Shown here: piece after piece, positions 35,772-45,440 of the stretch
How the letters are laid out: the number at the start of each line of letters is the position of its first letter
How positions within the stretch are numbered: position 1 is the first letter of the stretch
From: Tepidamorphaceae bacterium
GTDB taxonomy: Bacteria; Pseudomonadota; Alphaproteobacteria; Rhizobiales; JAKSCL01
Assembly (NCBI GenBank): GCA_028289445.1
Contig: JANQPO010000017.1
Span: 697,142-761,141, forward strand
DNA length: 64,000 nucleotides
Direction: 5' to 3'
The notes under the pieces: generated by a model
Seen by the model: the letters and a program-made list of their open reading frames with translations, nothing else
Told to the model about the DNA's origin: nothing
Databases searched by the model: none
Made by a program: the position numbers and the translations under genes

Positions 35772-36359
35772 CTACGCGGTGGCAGCGGCCTCCAAACGTT
35801 CTGCTCGGCCTTGCCGGTCGGAAGCGAGCACGCGAAGAGCTTCCACGAGGATCTCAGCCACCTGCACATTGTTGCCTTCGCGGCGGTTGCGGGCGATTGC
35901 CAGGATCGCTTCGACGAACTTTTCAACGATATCGATCGGTGGATCGCCGACGACTTTGCAGGCTTCAAGGTAGATACAAAGACTGGCGGCGGCCTCTGAG
36001 ACGAAGGGAAAGCCGAAGGTCATCGCGTCGCCACGTATCGTGTGGGCGTAACGATATAGGCCGGCAAGACTCGCCTCGGTGACACCTGTCTCGTGAATGT
36101 TCAGCAATGCTTCGCTGAGGGCGAGAATATCCTCATCCAGCCAGTCGTCGAAGCACTCATTCAGATCGGCGAGGGCATTCTCGGCGCGCGAAATTGCGGC
36201 CGGATCGAGCCTTGAACTCTTTCCGGGCATGATTGCACGCGCCAGCGATTGGGGCGGTGCAATGATCTGGAATGGCTGCGGGCCCTGCGCTTCTTCTCGC
36301 GCAGGCCCACTTTGTGCCTGCTCGGGCGTCCCGCACTCAGAGATAGGCTCCTCAGACAC
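35772..36359 (-). CDS. Hpt-domain phosphotransfer protein
   Basis: A 195-aa protein whose C-terminal half (about 60-170) is an Hpt four-helix domain. The phospho-His is H106 in YRYAHTIRGDAMTFG. The N-terminal part is low-complexity. The start is assigned to GTG 36359 because AAGGA lies 8 bp upstream and the gene then overlaps the receiver gene by 8 bp. A longer GTG frame (36422) would overlap it by 71 bp. It may relay phosphate to or from the neighbouring receiver. Confidence 0.78.
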   Translation of the reverse strand: MSEEPISECGTPEQAQSGPAREEAQGPQPFQIIAPPQSLARAIMPGKSSRLDPAAISRAENALADLNECFDDWLDEDILALSEALLNIHETGVTEASLAGLYRYAHTIRGDAMTFGFPFVSEAAASLCIYLEACKVVGDPPIDIVEKFVEAILAIARNRREGNNVQVAEILVEALRVLASDRQGRAERLEAAATA

Positions 36360-36912
36360 GAGATTGGTCCTTGGACGGCGATCCGGCGATAGCCGAGCCG
36401 GGGTTCGCGACAAACTCGCCACTGCTGCTGGTGCGCCGCTCCGGCCCTGAATATCCGGTGCCTGAATTGCGTCGCCGGTCAGGCCCGAAATATGTCTTGG
36501 TGCGCAAGAACGGGCGCGGATTGGTGATGATACTCTGGATTCGATGATAGAGCGATTTGGCCGAAATCGGCTTGCACATGAATTCGTTCACACCGAGATC
36601 GCGCGCTTCCAACACGCGCCGTTTCTCCGAATAGGCCGTCAGCATGATGATTGGTACGAAAGCGTTTGGCCCACCGTCCGGATTACGGATCATGCGGACC
36701 ATTTCAGCGCCATCCAGCACCGGCATGACCCAGTCGGTGATCACGATGTCGGGTGAATAGGAATCGACGGCTTCTAGCCCTTCAGCGCCGTCCTCGGCCT
36801 CGTAGATTTCTCGCGATCCGAAGCTGGCAAGGATCGTCCGAACGATGCGGCGCATGTGCGTGTTATCGTCGACGACCAAAAAACTCAGACGATTGAAGGC
36901 GATATTGCTCAT
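36352..36912 (-). CDS. CheY-like single-domain response regulator
   Basis: A 186-aa protein: receiver domain 1-125 with acidic pocket D15/D16, phospho-Asp D60 (VITDWVMP) and Lys in MCKPIS, then a short basic, Arg-rich tail with GPDRRR and GPERRT. No output domain. It overlaps the Hpt gene by 8 bp and both are presumably translated together. Confidence 0.88.
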   Translation of the reverse strand: MSNIAFNRLSFLVVDDNTHMRRIVRTILASFGSREIYEAEDGAEGLEAVDSYSPDIVITDWVMPVLDGAEMVRMIRNPDGGPNAFVPIIMLTAYSEKRRVLEARDLGVNEFMCKPISAKSLYHRIQSIITNPRPFLRTKTYFGPDRRRNSGTGYSGPERRTSSSGEFVANPGSAIAGSPSKDQSRV

Positions 36913-37030
36913 ACTGAAATGACAACACGCTGCCAGTGAAACCCGAAGGGAAAGACCCTTCAGAAGAGTGAACGAAGTCGCTTAAGAATTTCTGAACCGA
37001 GCTCCTCCGGCGCGGTCTTCGCTGTGTCGC

Positions 37031-37804
37031 CTAGAACTGAAATTGCTCACGCAAGACACGCTCTTCCAGATTGCCGTCACGGTCGAACAGCATGAGCATG
37101 GAGCGTGTCCGGTCGGAGTGGATCGAGACAGAGGCAATGCGCCGAAACTCTTGATGATCGGCCGCGACGCTGACAGGGCGTTCGATCGGGTCATTGACGA
37201 CAATCTCGACAACGCTGTCATCCGGCAGCAGGGCACCGCGCCAGCGCCGCGGCCGAAAGGCGCTGATCGGGGTGAGCGCGAGGAGGGGCGTGCCGATCGG
37301 AATGATCGGTCCGTGTGCCGACAGGTTGTAGGCGGTGCTGCCGGCCGGTGTCGCAACGAGCACGCCATCGCACACGAGTTCCGTCATGCGCTCCTTGCCG
37401 TCGATGAGAATTTGCAGCTTTGCCGCCTGATGCTTTTGGCGCAGCAGCGAGACCTCGTTGATCGCGAGGGCCTCGACCGCTTCACCGTCGGTCGGCTGCG
37501 CCGTCATTCTCAATGGATGAATGACGGTTTCTTGCGCGGCGTTCAGACGATCGATCAGATCGGTGTCATGATAATCGTTCATCAGGAAGCCGACAGAACC
37601 TCGATTCATGCCGTAGATCGGCTTGTCGCTATCCATGTGGTCGTGCAGCGTCCGCAGCATGAGACCGTCACCACCAAGCGCGACGATGGCATCGGCCTCT
37701 TCGGGTGGCGCCGTCGTGTGGCGTGCTGCCAGAAGTGCCTTGGCCTCTTGTGCAGGTTCGGTCGGACTGGCGACAAGCGCGATTGTCTTAATCGGTTTTG
37801 GCAT
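37031..37804 (-). CDS. nadK: NAD kinase
   Basis: Phosphorylates NAD to NADP. The 257-aa enzyme has GGDG at 44-47, [12 protein letters not shown] and the family's [22 protein letters not shown], plus NEVSLLR. Length and motifs fit the short alphaproteobacterial type. It lies between the response regulator and the LysR gene on the same strand; no operon partner is obvious. Confidence 0.95.
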   Translation of the reverse strand: MPKPIKTIALVASPTEPAQEAKALLAARHTTAPPEEADAIVALGGDGLMLRTLHDHMDSDKPIYGMNRGSVGFLMNDYHDTDLIDRLNAAQETVIHPLRMTAQPTDGEAVEALAINEVSLLRQKHQAAKLQILIDGKERMTELVCDGVLVATPAGSTAYNLSAHGPIIPIGTPLLALTPISAFRPRRWRGALLPDDSVVEIVVNDPIERPVSVAADHQEFRRIASVSIHSDRTRSMLMLFDRDGNLEERVLREQFQF

Positions 37805-37881
37805 GGGCTACGGCATTCGGTTCACGACCGGACATGGCTAACCCGTGACCGATATAAAGCCAAGCGTGTGATGTGCCACGG

Positions 37882-38793
37882 TCAACTGGCGGGGGGTGCG
37901 GCGAGGAGCCAGTCGCGGACGCGTTTGACAGTGTCGGAGAGGGGCGCCTCGCTCGGCCATACGACGAAGAAGCCGTTTCCCGTTGAAAGCGGATGTCGAC
38001 CTAGTCGCAAAAGCTGCCCGGATTGAACCATGTGATCCGAAAGGTGGTGCCAGCCGAGGCCGATCCCTTGGCCCGCCAGCACAGCCTGCATGACGAGAAC
38101 ATGGTCGTTGATGAGCAACCCCTTGGCCTTGGCAGGCGGCGAAAGGCCACGTGCGGCAAACCAATCGGCCCAGTCCATGGCCGGACGGAACGGCTCTTCA
38201 AGATGGATCAGCCGATGCAGCGCGATGTGGGCGTCGGTCTCCGGCATGCCGAATTGCTCGATATAGGCCGGACTGACGATCGGCTGGATCTTCTCCTCCG
38301 CGAAAAGGGCGCTTTCGCAGCCGGGCCAGCTTCCCTCTCGGCCGGCCCGAATGGCCAGCGGGACATTTTCGCCTAGGATATCGATATCGCGATCCGATGT
38401 TTGAATGCGCAAGTCGATGTCGGGCAGGTCTTCGCGAAAGCGCGGCAGTCGCGGTAGCATCCAAAGACTGGCGAAGGCCGTGGAGGCCGACAGCGTCACA
38501 TGGCGTTCGCTTCTCAGGCTCCTCAGTTCGCCCGCCGATTTTCTAATACTGGTTAGGCCGAACGAGACATCGGCATGCAAGCGTTTCCCAGCCTCGGTTA
38601 GCTCGACCGCCCGATGACGTCGGATGAACAACGGCAAATCGAGACGCTCTTCGAGATTGCGCACGGCCAGGCTGACCGCTGCTTGTGTGATGCCCAACTC
38701 TTCCGCCGCGCGTGTGAAGCTGCCCTGCCGGCCGGCCGCTTCGAAGACGACGAGGGACCGTGCGGCAGGCAGGATGGATCGCAGGCTTTCCAT
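37882..38793 (-). CDS. LysR-type regulator (GcvA-like) of the mttB cluster
   Basis: A 303-aa LysR regulator with N-terminal HTH (FTRAAEELGITQAAVSLAVRNLE) and a GcvA-like effector domain. It is divergent from the mttB gene (95 bp gap) and so probably activates it. The gap holds TCTGAAACAGA at 38806-38816, a short symmetric site that could be its operator. The effector is likely a methylated amine; this is inferred. Confidence 0.85.
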   Translation of the reverse strand: MESLRSILPAARSLVVFEAAGRQGSFTRAAEELGITQAAVSLAVRNLEERLDLPLFIRRHRAVELTEAGKRLHADVSFGLTSIRKSAGELRSLRSERHVTLSASTAFASLWMLPRLPRFREDLPDIDLRIQTSDRDIDILGENVPLAIRAGREGSWPGCESALFAEEKIQPIVSPAYIEQFGMPETDAHIALHRLIHLEEPFRPAMDWADWFAARGLSPPAKAKGLLINDHVLVMQAVLAGQGIGLGWHHLSDHMVQSGQLLRLGRHPLSTGNGFFVVWPSEAPLSDTVKRVRDWLLAAPPAS

Positions 38794-38888
38794 AAGTAAA
38801 TCTTATCTGAAACAGAAGTTTTTTCCAGCGTTACATCGCCTTTGAGCTTGCATAAATTTGATCCCACGTTTCGGATCGGAGGCTGGCA

Positions 38889-40436
38889 GTGAGCGTCAAG
38901 GAGCAGACAAGCGCGAGGCCTGCGGGCGCACGCGAGCGTCGGCGTCAGAAACGGGTGGATGCCGCGATCAAGGCGCCGGCCTTCATTCGGCGTCAGATTC
39001 CAGTCTTCGAACTCATGCCTGAAGAAGCGATCGAGAAGATCGAAGCGGCCGCCGATCAGATTCTTGAAGAGATTGGTATCGAATTCACCGGCGGGGACCA
39101 ACGCAGCATCGATCTTTGGCGCGATGCCGGTGCCAAGGTCGAAGACACGCGCGTCCGGTTCCCCAAAGGACTTGTCCAAGAGGTTCTAAAGACCGCGCCC
39201 CGGACCTTCACTCATCATGCGCGTAATCCGGCGCGCTCCGTCGAGATCGGCGGCGATGCTGTCGTCTTCGCGCCGGCCTACGGTTCGCCCTTCGTGATGG
39301 ACCTCGACCAGGGCCGGCGCTACGGCGCGCTTTCCGATTTCCAGAACTTCGTCAAGCTCGCCTATCTGGCGCCGTGGCTTCACCATTCGGGCGGGACGGT
39401 GTGCGAGCCGGTCGATATCCCGGTCAACAAGCGTCATCTGGACATGGTCTATGCCCACGCGACATTGTCGGATAAGGCGTTCTTGGGCTCGGTCACGGCT
39501 GAGGAGAGGGCCGAGGATTCCGTTGAGATGGCGCGAATCGTCTTTGGCGCCGATTTCGTCGACCAGAACTGCTGCGTGATGGGCAATGTCAACGTCAACT
39601 CGCCGCTGGTCTGGGATGCGACGATGACCCAGGTGATCCGTGCTTATGCCCGTGCGAATCAGGGAACGATTTGCGTGCCCTTCATTCTGGCCGGGGCGAT
39701 GGGACCGGTGACGATGGCGGGCGCGATTGCGCAAGCCCATGCCGAGGCGCTGGTCGGCTGCGCCCTGGCGCAACTTGAGCGACCGGGCGCGCCAACGGTT
39801 TTAGGCAACTTTCTATCGTCCATGTCGTTGCGTTCCGGGTCGCCGACATTCGGTACGCCGGAGCCGGCGCTTGGGTCTCTGGTCGTTGGTCAGCTTGCTC
39901 GTCGGGCCGGTTTGCCGCTGCGTTGCTCAGGCGCCTTCACGACCTCGAAGCTGCCCGATGCCCAGTCGATGATGGAAAGCGTGACGTCGATGCATGCAGC
40001 CGTCCTTTCCGGCGGCAACTATATTCTCCATTCCGCCGGCTTTCTCGATGGGCTTTTGTCGATGTCTTACGAGAAGTTCGTCATGGACGTCGATTATTGC
40101 GGCGCACTCCACACCTATCTGGCCGGCTTGCCGGTCGACGACAACGCGCTCGCGATGGACGGGTTCAAGGAGGTGGGCCCCGGTAGCCACTTCTTCGGCT
40201 GCGCTCACACGATGGCAAATTACGAGACCGCTTTTTTCGATGCCGAGCTATCCGACAACACGACATTCGAGCAATGGTCGGAGGCCGGTAGCGTCGATGC
40301 GATGCGCCGGGCGAATGTCAAGTGGAAGAAGCAGCTTGCGGCGTACGAGGCACCGCCGCTGGACGAAGGCATAGGAGAAGCGCTGGACGACTTCGTCGTG
40401 CGCAGGAAAGGATCGATGGACGATGCCTGGTACTGA
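38889..40436 (+). CDS. Trimethylamine methyltransferase family protein (MttB-like, non-pyrrolysine)
   Basis: A 515-aa corrinoid-dependent methyltransferase of the MttB superfamily. No in-frame UAG is present, so it belongs to the non-pyrrolysine branch that includes glycine betaine (MtgB) and proline betaine methyltransferases. Segments such as FAPAYGSPFVMDLDQGRR and the C-terminal ending AWY fit. A GTG start with GGAGG just before it is used. It probably moves a methyl from a quaternary amine to a corrinoid protein, which is not in the window. Its end overlaps the next gene by 14 bp. Confidence 0.82.
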   Translation: MSVKEQTSARPAGARERRRQKRVDAAIKAPAFIRRQIPVFELMPEEAIEKIEAAADQILEEIGIEFTGGDQRSIDLWRDAGAKVEDTRVRFPKGLVQEVLKTAPRTFTHHARNPARSVEIGGDAVVFAPAYGSPFVMDLDQGRRYGALSDFQNFVKLAYLAPWLHHSGGTVCEPVDIPVNKRHLDMVYAHATLSDKAFLGSVTAEERAEDSVEMARIVFGADFVDQNCCVMGNVNVNSPLVWDATMTQVIRAYARANQGTICVPFILAGAMGPVTMAGAIAQAHAEALVGCALAQLERPGAPTVLGNFLSSMSLRSGSPTFGTPEPALGSLVVGQLARRAGLPLRCSGAFTTSKLPDAQSMMESVTSMHAAVLSGGNYILHSAGFLDGLLSMSYEKFVMDVDYCGALHTYLAGLPVDDNALAMDGFKEVGPGSHFFGCAHTMANYETAFFDAELSDNTTFEQWSEAGSVDAMRRANVKWKKQLAAYEAPPLDEGIGEALDDFVVRRKGSMDDAWY

Positions 40437-42423
40437 GGCGGGCAGGTCGTTTCCGCGGGTCTTCTCGCCGATCGATCTGCGCGGGCACACCCTTAGAAAT
40501 CGGATCGTGTTCGGTGCCCATACGGCCAATATGGCGGTCGACGGTCTGCCGACGGAGCGCCATGTTGCCTATTATGAAGAACGGGCGATCGGCGGAGCGG
40601 CGATGCTGGTCATCGAGCCGATGCCGGTACACGCGGCGGCTGTGCTCACGCGCGGTAATTTTCGCCATTCATCCGATGACGTGATCCCCCATTTCAGCAA
40701 GATCACGGACGCCGTTCATGACCATGGCGCGGTGATCCTCCAACAGCTCTACCATGTCGGCCAGCACGGGGACGCCGACAACTCCTACCATCCGAACTGG
40801 TCGCCGTCGGGCCTGCCAAGCTATCACGATTCCGACGGCAGCCACGCCATGATCGAGGCGGAGATTTGGGAAACCATCGAAGCGTTTGTTCAGGCCGCGC
40901 GGCGGTGTCATGAAGCTGGCTTCGACGGTGTCGAGATCTTCGCGGCGTATCACGCGTTGGTCGATCAGTTCTGGACGCCATGGTCCAATACGCGGGACGA
41001 CCGATGGGGCGGTTCACTGGAGAACCGCACGCGCTTCTCGCGTGAGATCGTCACTGGGATTCGCAAAGTGTGCGGTGAGGACTTCGTCATCGGTTTGGCC
41101 ATCAACGATGAACCGGACTTCGACGTGGCGTTGTCGCGCGAAGCGCTATCGGAGATCGTCGCGCGCCACGACCGCGAGGCGCTGGTCGACTACGTGACCT
41201 GCGGCACCGGCAGCTATTTCGATTTCTACAAGCTGATGCCGACCTTTCTTTATCCCGAAAAGCTCGGCGGCGATTTGGCGGGAACCCTGAAAGGTGTCGT
41301 GAAGCACGCGCTCATCACGGCGGAAAGCCATATCCGCACGCCCGAGAACGCTGAAAGCGTGTTGTCGTCGGAACAAGCCGATCTGGTGTCGATCGTGCGC
41401 GGACAGATCGCCGATCCCCATCTGGCCAACAAGGCGAGGGAAGGGCGTCCGGAGGACATTCGGGGCTGCCTGTCGTGCAACCAGATGTGCTGGGGTCGGC
41501 GGTCACGCGACTATTGGATTTCCTGTCTGGTCAATCCTTCGGTCGGGCGTGAGTGGGAGTGGGGCGGCGATCGCTTCACGCCGGCGGAGACTCCGAAGCG
41601 GGTCCTAGTCGTGGGTGGTGGTGTCGCCGGGCTGGAGGCGGCAAGGGTGGCGGCGGAGCGCGGCCACCAGGTGACCCTGGCCGAGGCGTCCAACCGGCTT
41701 GGCGGGCAATTCCGACTGGCTGGAATGCAGCCGCGCCGGGCACAGATCCTCGATCTTATCGACTGGTATGAACGCCAACTCACGCAGCTTCAGGTCCAAA
41801 TCCGCTACGACACCTATATGGATGCCGACGATGTTCGTGCCTTTGGAGCCGATGAGGTGGTGACCGCCACCGGTTCTCTGCCGGATGGTCTGGGATTCCA
41901 GAAGGCGTTGCCGCATCTTTCAGTGCTTCCGGGAATTGAGCGCGGTCGGGTGTGGTCGGCGGAAGATGTCATGGGTCGTGCCGCCCGGCTCGGCGACCGC
42001 GTGATCGTCTATGACGAGGGGGGCAATTGGCGCGGCTGCGGCACTGCCTGGGCGATTGCCGAAGGCGGCAAACAGGTGACACTAGTGACACCTGATCCGT
42101 TGGTCGGCAAGGAACTACAGCGCACTGCCGCCGACTATCCGTTGCGCCAGCGGCTCGCGCAGCTCGGGGTTCAATTCATGTGCGAGTACGGTATTCTGGA
42201 CTGGACCGGGGAGGGCGCCCACTTGGTCTCGTTCCTGGACGGTTCGGAGCAAACCGTCGCGGCGGACGATCTGGTCATGGCTGTTCCAAACAGGGCTGAG
42301 GATAGCGTTGCGCGGGCGCTGGACGACGTCGACTTCTCCCTTCATGTCATTGGCGACGCCGCCGCGCCACGGCAGGCGCCGTATGCCATCTACGATGGAA
42401 GAAATGTGGGCTTGAGACTCTGA
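40423..42423 (+). CDS. NADH:flavin oxidoreductase (trimethylamine/N-methyl-amino-acid dehydrogenase-like)
   Basis: A 666-aa multi-cofactor flavoprotein. The N-terminal TIM barrel (1-345) binds FMN, C349-x2-C352-x3-C356-x11-C368 hold a 4Fe-4S cluster, and the C-terminal half binds a second dinucleotide (GGGVAG at 398-403). This is the architecture of trimethylamine dehydrogenase, dimethylglycine demethylase DgcA and N-methylproline demethylase. Substrate is inferred to be the demethylated product of the mttB enzyme. The start overlaps mttB by 14 bp, so both are coupled. Confidence 0.85.
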   Translation: MPGTEAGRSFPRVFSPIDLRGHTLRNRIVFGAHTANMAVDGLPTERHVAYYEERAIGGAAMLVIEPMPVHAAAVLTRGNFRHSSDDVIPHFSKITDAVHDHGAVILQQLYHVGQHGDADNSYHPNWSPSGLPSYHDSDGSHAMIEAEIWETIEAFVQAARRCHEAGFDGVEIFAAYHALVDQFWTPWSNTRDDRWGGSLENRTRFSREIVTGIRKVCGEDFVIGLAINDEPDFDVALSREALSEIVARHDREALVDYVTCGTGSYFDFYKLMPTFLYPEKLGGDLAGTLKGVVKHALITAESHIRTPENAESVLSSEQADLVSIVRGQIADPHLANKAREGRPEDIRGCLSCNQMCWGRRSRDYWISCLVNPSVGREWEWGGDRFTPAETPKRVLVVGGGVAGLEAARVAAERGHQVTLAEASNRLGGQFRLAGMQPRRAQILDLIDWYERQLTQLQVQIRYDTYMDADDVRAFGADEVVTATGSLPDGLGFQKALPHLSVLPGIERGRVWSAEDVMGRAARLGDRVIVYDEGGNWRGCGTAWAIAEGGKQVTLVTPDPLVGKELQRTAADYPLRQRLAQLGVQFMCEYGILDWTGEGAHLVSFLDGSEQTVAADDLVMAVPNRAEDSVARALDDVDFSLHVIGDAAAPRQAPYAIYDGRNVGLRL

Positions 42424-42424
42424 C

Positions 42425-43426
42425 ATGGGAACTGAAACCGTCACGCTGGACGAAGCCCTTGCCCTTGGCAAAGCAGTTCTGAAGACGGCGGGCGCCGGCG
42501 AAGCCGTTGCGCAAGTTATGTCCGGCGCGCTGGTGCGGGCCGAGGCGGAGGGTCTCAAGGGTGTCGGTCTCGCCCATCTTGAAACCTATGCCGATGGCCT
42601 CGAAGCGGGGCGCATCGATGGCAATGCCGAACCGACCATCGAGCGGCCGACGCCGGCGATCTTTCGCGTCGATGCCGGAGGTGGTGTCGGCCATTTGGGC
42701 TACGATCGTGCCTTCGACGACTTCGTCCAAGCGGCGAGGGCCAGTGGAGTTGCCATCTTCTCGCAGGCCAACAGCTTCACAAACGGCGCGCTCGACTGGT
42801 TCGTTTGGCGCTTGGCAGATGCGGGCCTTGTTGGGTTGGCTGGCACCAATGGCGGACCAGCACTGCTCGCCGCGTCTGGCGCGACGAGGCCGGTGTTTTG
42901 CACCAATCCAATGGCTTTCGCGGTGCCGCGCGAAAGCGGATCGCCGCTCGTCATCGATCAGTCGTCGAGTGCCACGGCCTTCGTGAATTTGCGCTTGGCG
43001 GCGGGGCGGGGCGAGGCTATTCCCGAAGGCTGGGCGCTCGATGCCGACGGCCAACCGACCACTGATGCCGCGCGCGCGCTTTCCGGTGTGCTTTTGCCTT
43101 TTGGTGGAGCGCGGGGCGGCAATATCGCGCTGATGGTGGAGCTTTTGGCGGCCGGACTGTCCGGTGCCAATTGGTCGCTCGACGCACCCTCGTTTATTGA
43201 CGGCGAAACGACACCAGGAATCGGGCTTTTCGTGTTGGCAATCGCCCCGGAGCGAGTCTTCGGCGACGGATTTGCAGCGCACATCGATGTCTATCTTGAT
43301 CGACTCAAGTCCGACTATCGCGTCTATGTTCCAGGTGAGACCCGGGCGAACGCTGCCACGGATGCGCAATCCGGGTTGCAGGTCGATGCCGCGCTTTGGG
43401 CAAGGCTTCAGGGACGCTTGGGCTAG
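42425..43426 (+). CDS. Ldh-family (malate/L-lactate dehydrogenase type) oxidoreductase
   Basis: A 333-aa NAD(P)-dependent enzyme of the Ldh2/MDH2 family, which includes delta1-pyrroline-2-carboxylate and delta1-piperideine-2-carboxylate reductases. It has GTNGGPA and FCTNPMAFAVPR motifs. The start is 2 bp after the preceding stop. With N-methylamine oxidation upstream, reduction of a cyclic imine carboxylate is plausible; no direct proof. Confidence 0.82.
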   Translation: MGTETVTLDEALALGKAVLKTAGAGEAVAQVMSGALVRAEAEGLKGVGLAHLETYADGLEAGRIDGNAEPTIERPTPAIFRVDAGGGVGHLGYDRAFDDFVQAARASGVAIFSQANSFTNGALDWFVWRLADAGLVGLAGTNGGPALLAASGATRPVFCTNPMAFAVPRESGSPLVIDQSSSATAFVNLRLAAGRGEAIPEGWALDADGQPTTDAARALSGVLLPFGGARGGNIALMVELLAAGLSGANWSLDAPSFIDGETTPGIGLFVLAIAPERVFGDGFAAHIDVYLDRLKSDYRVYVPGETRANAATDAQSGLQVDAALWARLQGRLG

Positions 43427-43501
43427 GCCTTGCAATCGCCCGCCGATCGGCCCTAAGACCGACTATTCGTTGACGTCTGGTCGTGACTGAGGAGCCGATG
43501 A

Positions 43502-44305
43502 ATGACCCAGCTTTTGCGCAAGCCGACCGGCGCCAGCGGCAAGGTCCACGACATCACGCCGGAGTCGGCCGGTTGGGGTTATGTCGGCTTCGGTCTCTAT
43601 CGCCTTGCTCCCGGCGAAACCGCCGAAGCGGCCACCGGCGACACGGAAGTCATTCTCGTGCTGGTCGAGGGGAAAGCCGAAATCACCGGTGCCGGCGAGA
43701 ATTTCGGCGAGCTTGGCGACCGGATGAGTGTGTTCGAGCAGACGGTGCCCCATTGCGTGTACATTCCTAACGGGCAGCACTGGCACGCCGCTGCGACCAC
43801 GCCCTGCACGCTCGCCGTCTGCGCCGCACCAGGCAAGGGCCATCATCCGGCGCGGCGCATCACCGGTATTTCTCAGGAGGTGAGAGGGACGGGGACCAAT
43901 ACCCGTTACATTCATCCGATCGCGATGGAAGACGCCGACATCGCAGACAGCCTTCTGGTGACCGAAGTCTTCACGCCGCAGGGCCATTGGTCATCCTATC
44001 CGCCGCACCGCCACGACGAGGATGCTTATCCGGACATGACCTATCTGGAAGAGACCTACTATCACCGTCTCGACCCTGCATCCGGCTTCGGCATTCAGCG
44101 TGTCTATACCGAAGATGGGGCGCTTGATGAGACGATGAGCGTGGCCGACGGCGACGTCGTGCTTGTTCCAAAGGGTCACCATCCTTGCGGCTCACCCTAT
44201 GGGTATTCAATGTACTATTTGAATGTGATGGCTGGGCCGCTGCGCAAATGGCGATTCAAGAACGATCCGGCACATGATTGGATCGCTCAGCGGGACGCGG
44301 GATAG
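43502..44305 (+). CDS. iolB: IolB-like 5-deoxy-glucuronate isomerase
   Basis: A 267-aa cupin of the IolB/KduI group, which converts 5-deoxy-D-glucuronate to its ketose form in myo-inositol breakdown. The metal site is seen as YPPHRHDE and YLEETYYH, with GHHPCGSPYG. No other iol gene is in the window, so either the rest are elsewhere or the protein serves a different sugar acid or betaine pathway. It lies 75 bp after the Ldh gene on the same strand. Confidence 0.78.
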   Translation: MTQLLRKPTGASGKVHDITPESAGWGYVGFGLYRLAPGETAEAATGDTEVILVLVEGKAEITGAGENFGELGDRMSVFEQTVPHCVYIPNGQHWHAAATTPCTLAVCAAPGKGHHPARRITGISQEVRGTGTNTRYIHPIAMEDADIADSLLVTEVFTPQGHWSSYPPHRHDEDAYPDMTYLEETYYHRLDPASGFGIQRVYTEDGALDETMSVADGDVVLVPKGHHPCGSPYGYSMYYLNVMAGPLRKWRFKNDPAHDWIAQRDAG

Positions 44306-44335
44306 GCATCCGTGCTTTCTTGAGCGCCCGGTTTC

Positions 44336-45340
44336 CTAGGCGGTCTCGCCGACCTCCAGTTCGAAGCCCAGATCGATCGATTGCTCGACCGGTTGGCCAT
44401 CAAGCCTGTTGATGACGCACCGCGCGGCAACGCGACCGACGTCATAGCGTTTGGTCCGGATCGTGGTCAGCTTGCGCGGCATGATCTGGCCGATCTGAAG
44501 ACCGCTGAAGCCGGCAAGCGCCAGGTCGCCCGGCATATCGATGCCATTTTCCAGGCAGTGGATGACCCCGCCCGATGCGGCGGTGTCGTTTGAGAAGACA
44601 ACGGCGTCCAGATGTGGCTCAGCCTCAAGGAGGTGTCGCAGGCCTGACTTGCCGGCTGAGAAATCCGGCGGCCGATCGTAGATGTCCGGAGCTGCGAGGG
44701 GAAGGTGCTGCTCTGCCAGCCGATCGCGGATCGCCGCAAAGCGGGTGGACGCGGCGAAGTCGTTGTCGCTCCAGCCCAGATAGCCGAAGCGTCGATATCC
44801 CTTGCCGACTAAATGATCGACCAGCGTTTGGGCAGCGCGGCCATGATGGAGTCCGACACCAATGTCGATGGGCGGACCGGAGATATCCATCATCTCCACG
44901 ACCGGGATGCCGGCGTTGGCCAGAATGTTCTGCGTTCGCTCGGTGTGGACGAGGTTGGTGACGATGAAGCCGGCTGGTCGCCACGACATCATCGAACGCA
45001 CAAGCTCTTCTTCTTTTTCCAGATTGTAGTCGGATATCCCGACCACCGGGTTGTAGCCAGCGCGCTCCAGCGCTTCCGAGATGCCCGCCATGACCTGGGA
45101 AAAGACGTGGTTGACCAATGACGGGATGATGACGGCCACCTGGTTCGATCTTGAGGTGGCGAGCGACCCGGCAATCCGGTTTTGCACATAGCCAAGCTGG
45201 TCGACGACGGAAAGGACGCGCGCGCGGGTTCGACGCGACACCACACCCTTGCCGCGCAGCGCCCGGGAAACGGTCATCTCCGAGACGTTTGCAACTTCAG
45301 CTACGTCGCGCAACGTGGGGCGACGTTGGAGTTGAGACAC
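44336..45340 (-). CDS. LacI-family regulator of the Tct-sulfatase cluster
   Basis: A 334-aa LacI/GalR regulator: N-terminal HTH (TLRDVAEVANVSEMTVSRALRGKG) and a periplasmic-binding-protein-like effector domain to the end. The start is GTG 45340 with AGGA 8 bp upstream; a longer frame begins in non-conserved sequence. It diverges from the tctC gene, with a symmetric operator candidate between. The ligand is unknown. Confidence 0.88.
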   Translation of the reverse strand: MSQLQRRPTLRDVAEVANVSEMTVSRALRGKGVVSRRTRARVLSVVDQLGYVQNRIAGSLATSRSNQVAVIIPSLVNHVFSQVMAGISEALERAGYNPVVGISDYNLEKEEELVRSMMSWRPAGFIVTNLVHTERTQNILANAGIPVVEMMDISGPPIDIGVGLHHGRAAQTLVDHLVGKGYRRFGYLGWSDNDFAASTRFAAIRDRLAEQHLPLAAPDIYDRPPDFSAGKSGLRHLLEAEPHLDAVVFSNDTAASGGVIHCLENGIDMPGDLALAGFSGLQIGQIMPRKLTTIRTKRYDVGRVAARCVINRLDGQPVEQSIDLGFELEVGETA

Positions 45341-45354
45341 TATGTCTGTCCTAA

Positions 45355-45371
45355 TTGTTAGCGCCTGACAA
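45355..45371. promoter_or_regulatory. LacI-type operator candidate between lacI and tctC
   Basis: TTGTTAGCGCCTGACAA reads almost the same on both strands (arms TTGT and ACAA with GCGC in the centre), the general form of LacI-family sites. It lies 15 bp from the regulator start and 70 bp before tctC, well placed to control both. Confidence 0.5.
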
Positions 45372-45440
45372 TCTAACAGTAGAACCGCCCTATGATCGTG
45401 TCTAGCGTGCCCTTCAGCGACACGGCATTGGGAGGAAAAG

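Noticed and set aside
38889..40436. Pyrrolysine-containing MttB
   Set aside because: There is no in-frame UAG; the full-length product is read with the standard code, so it is a non-pyrrolysine member.
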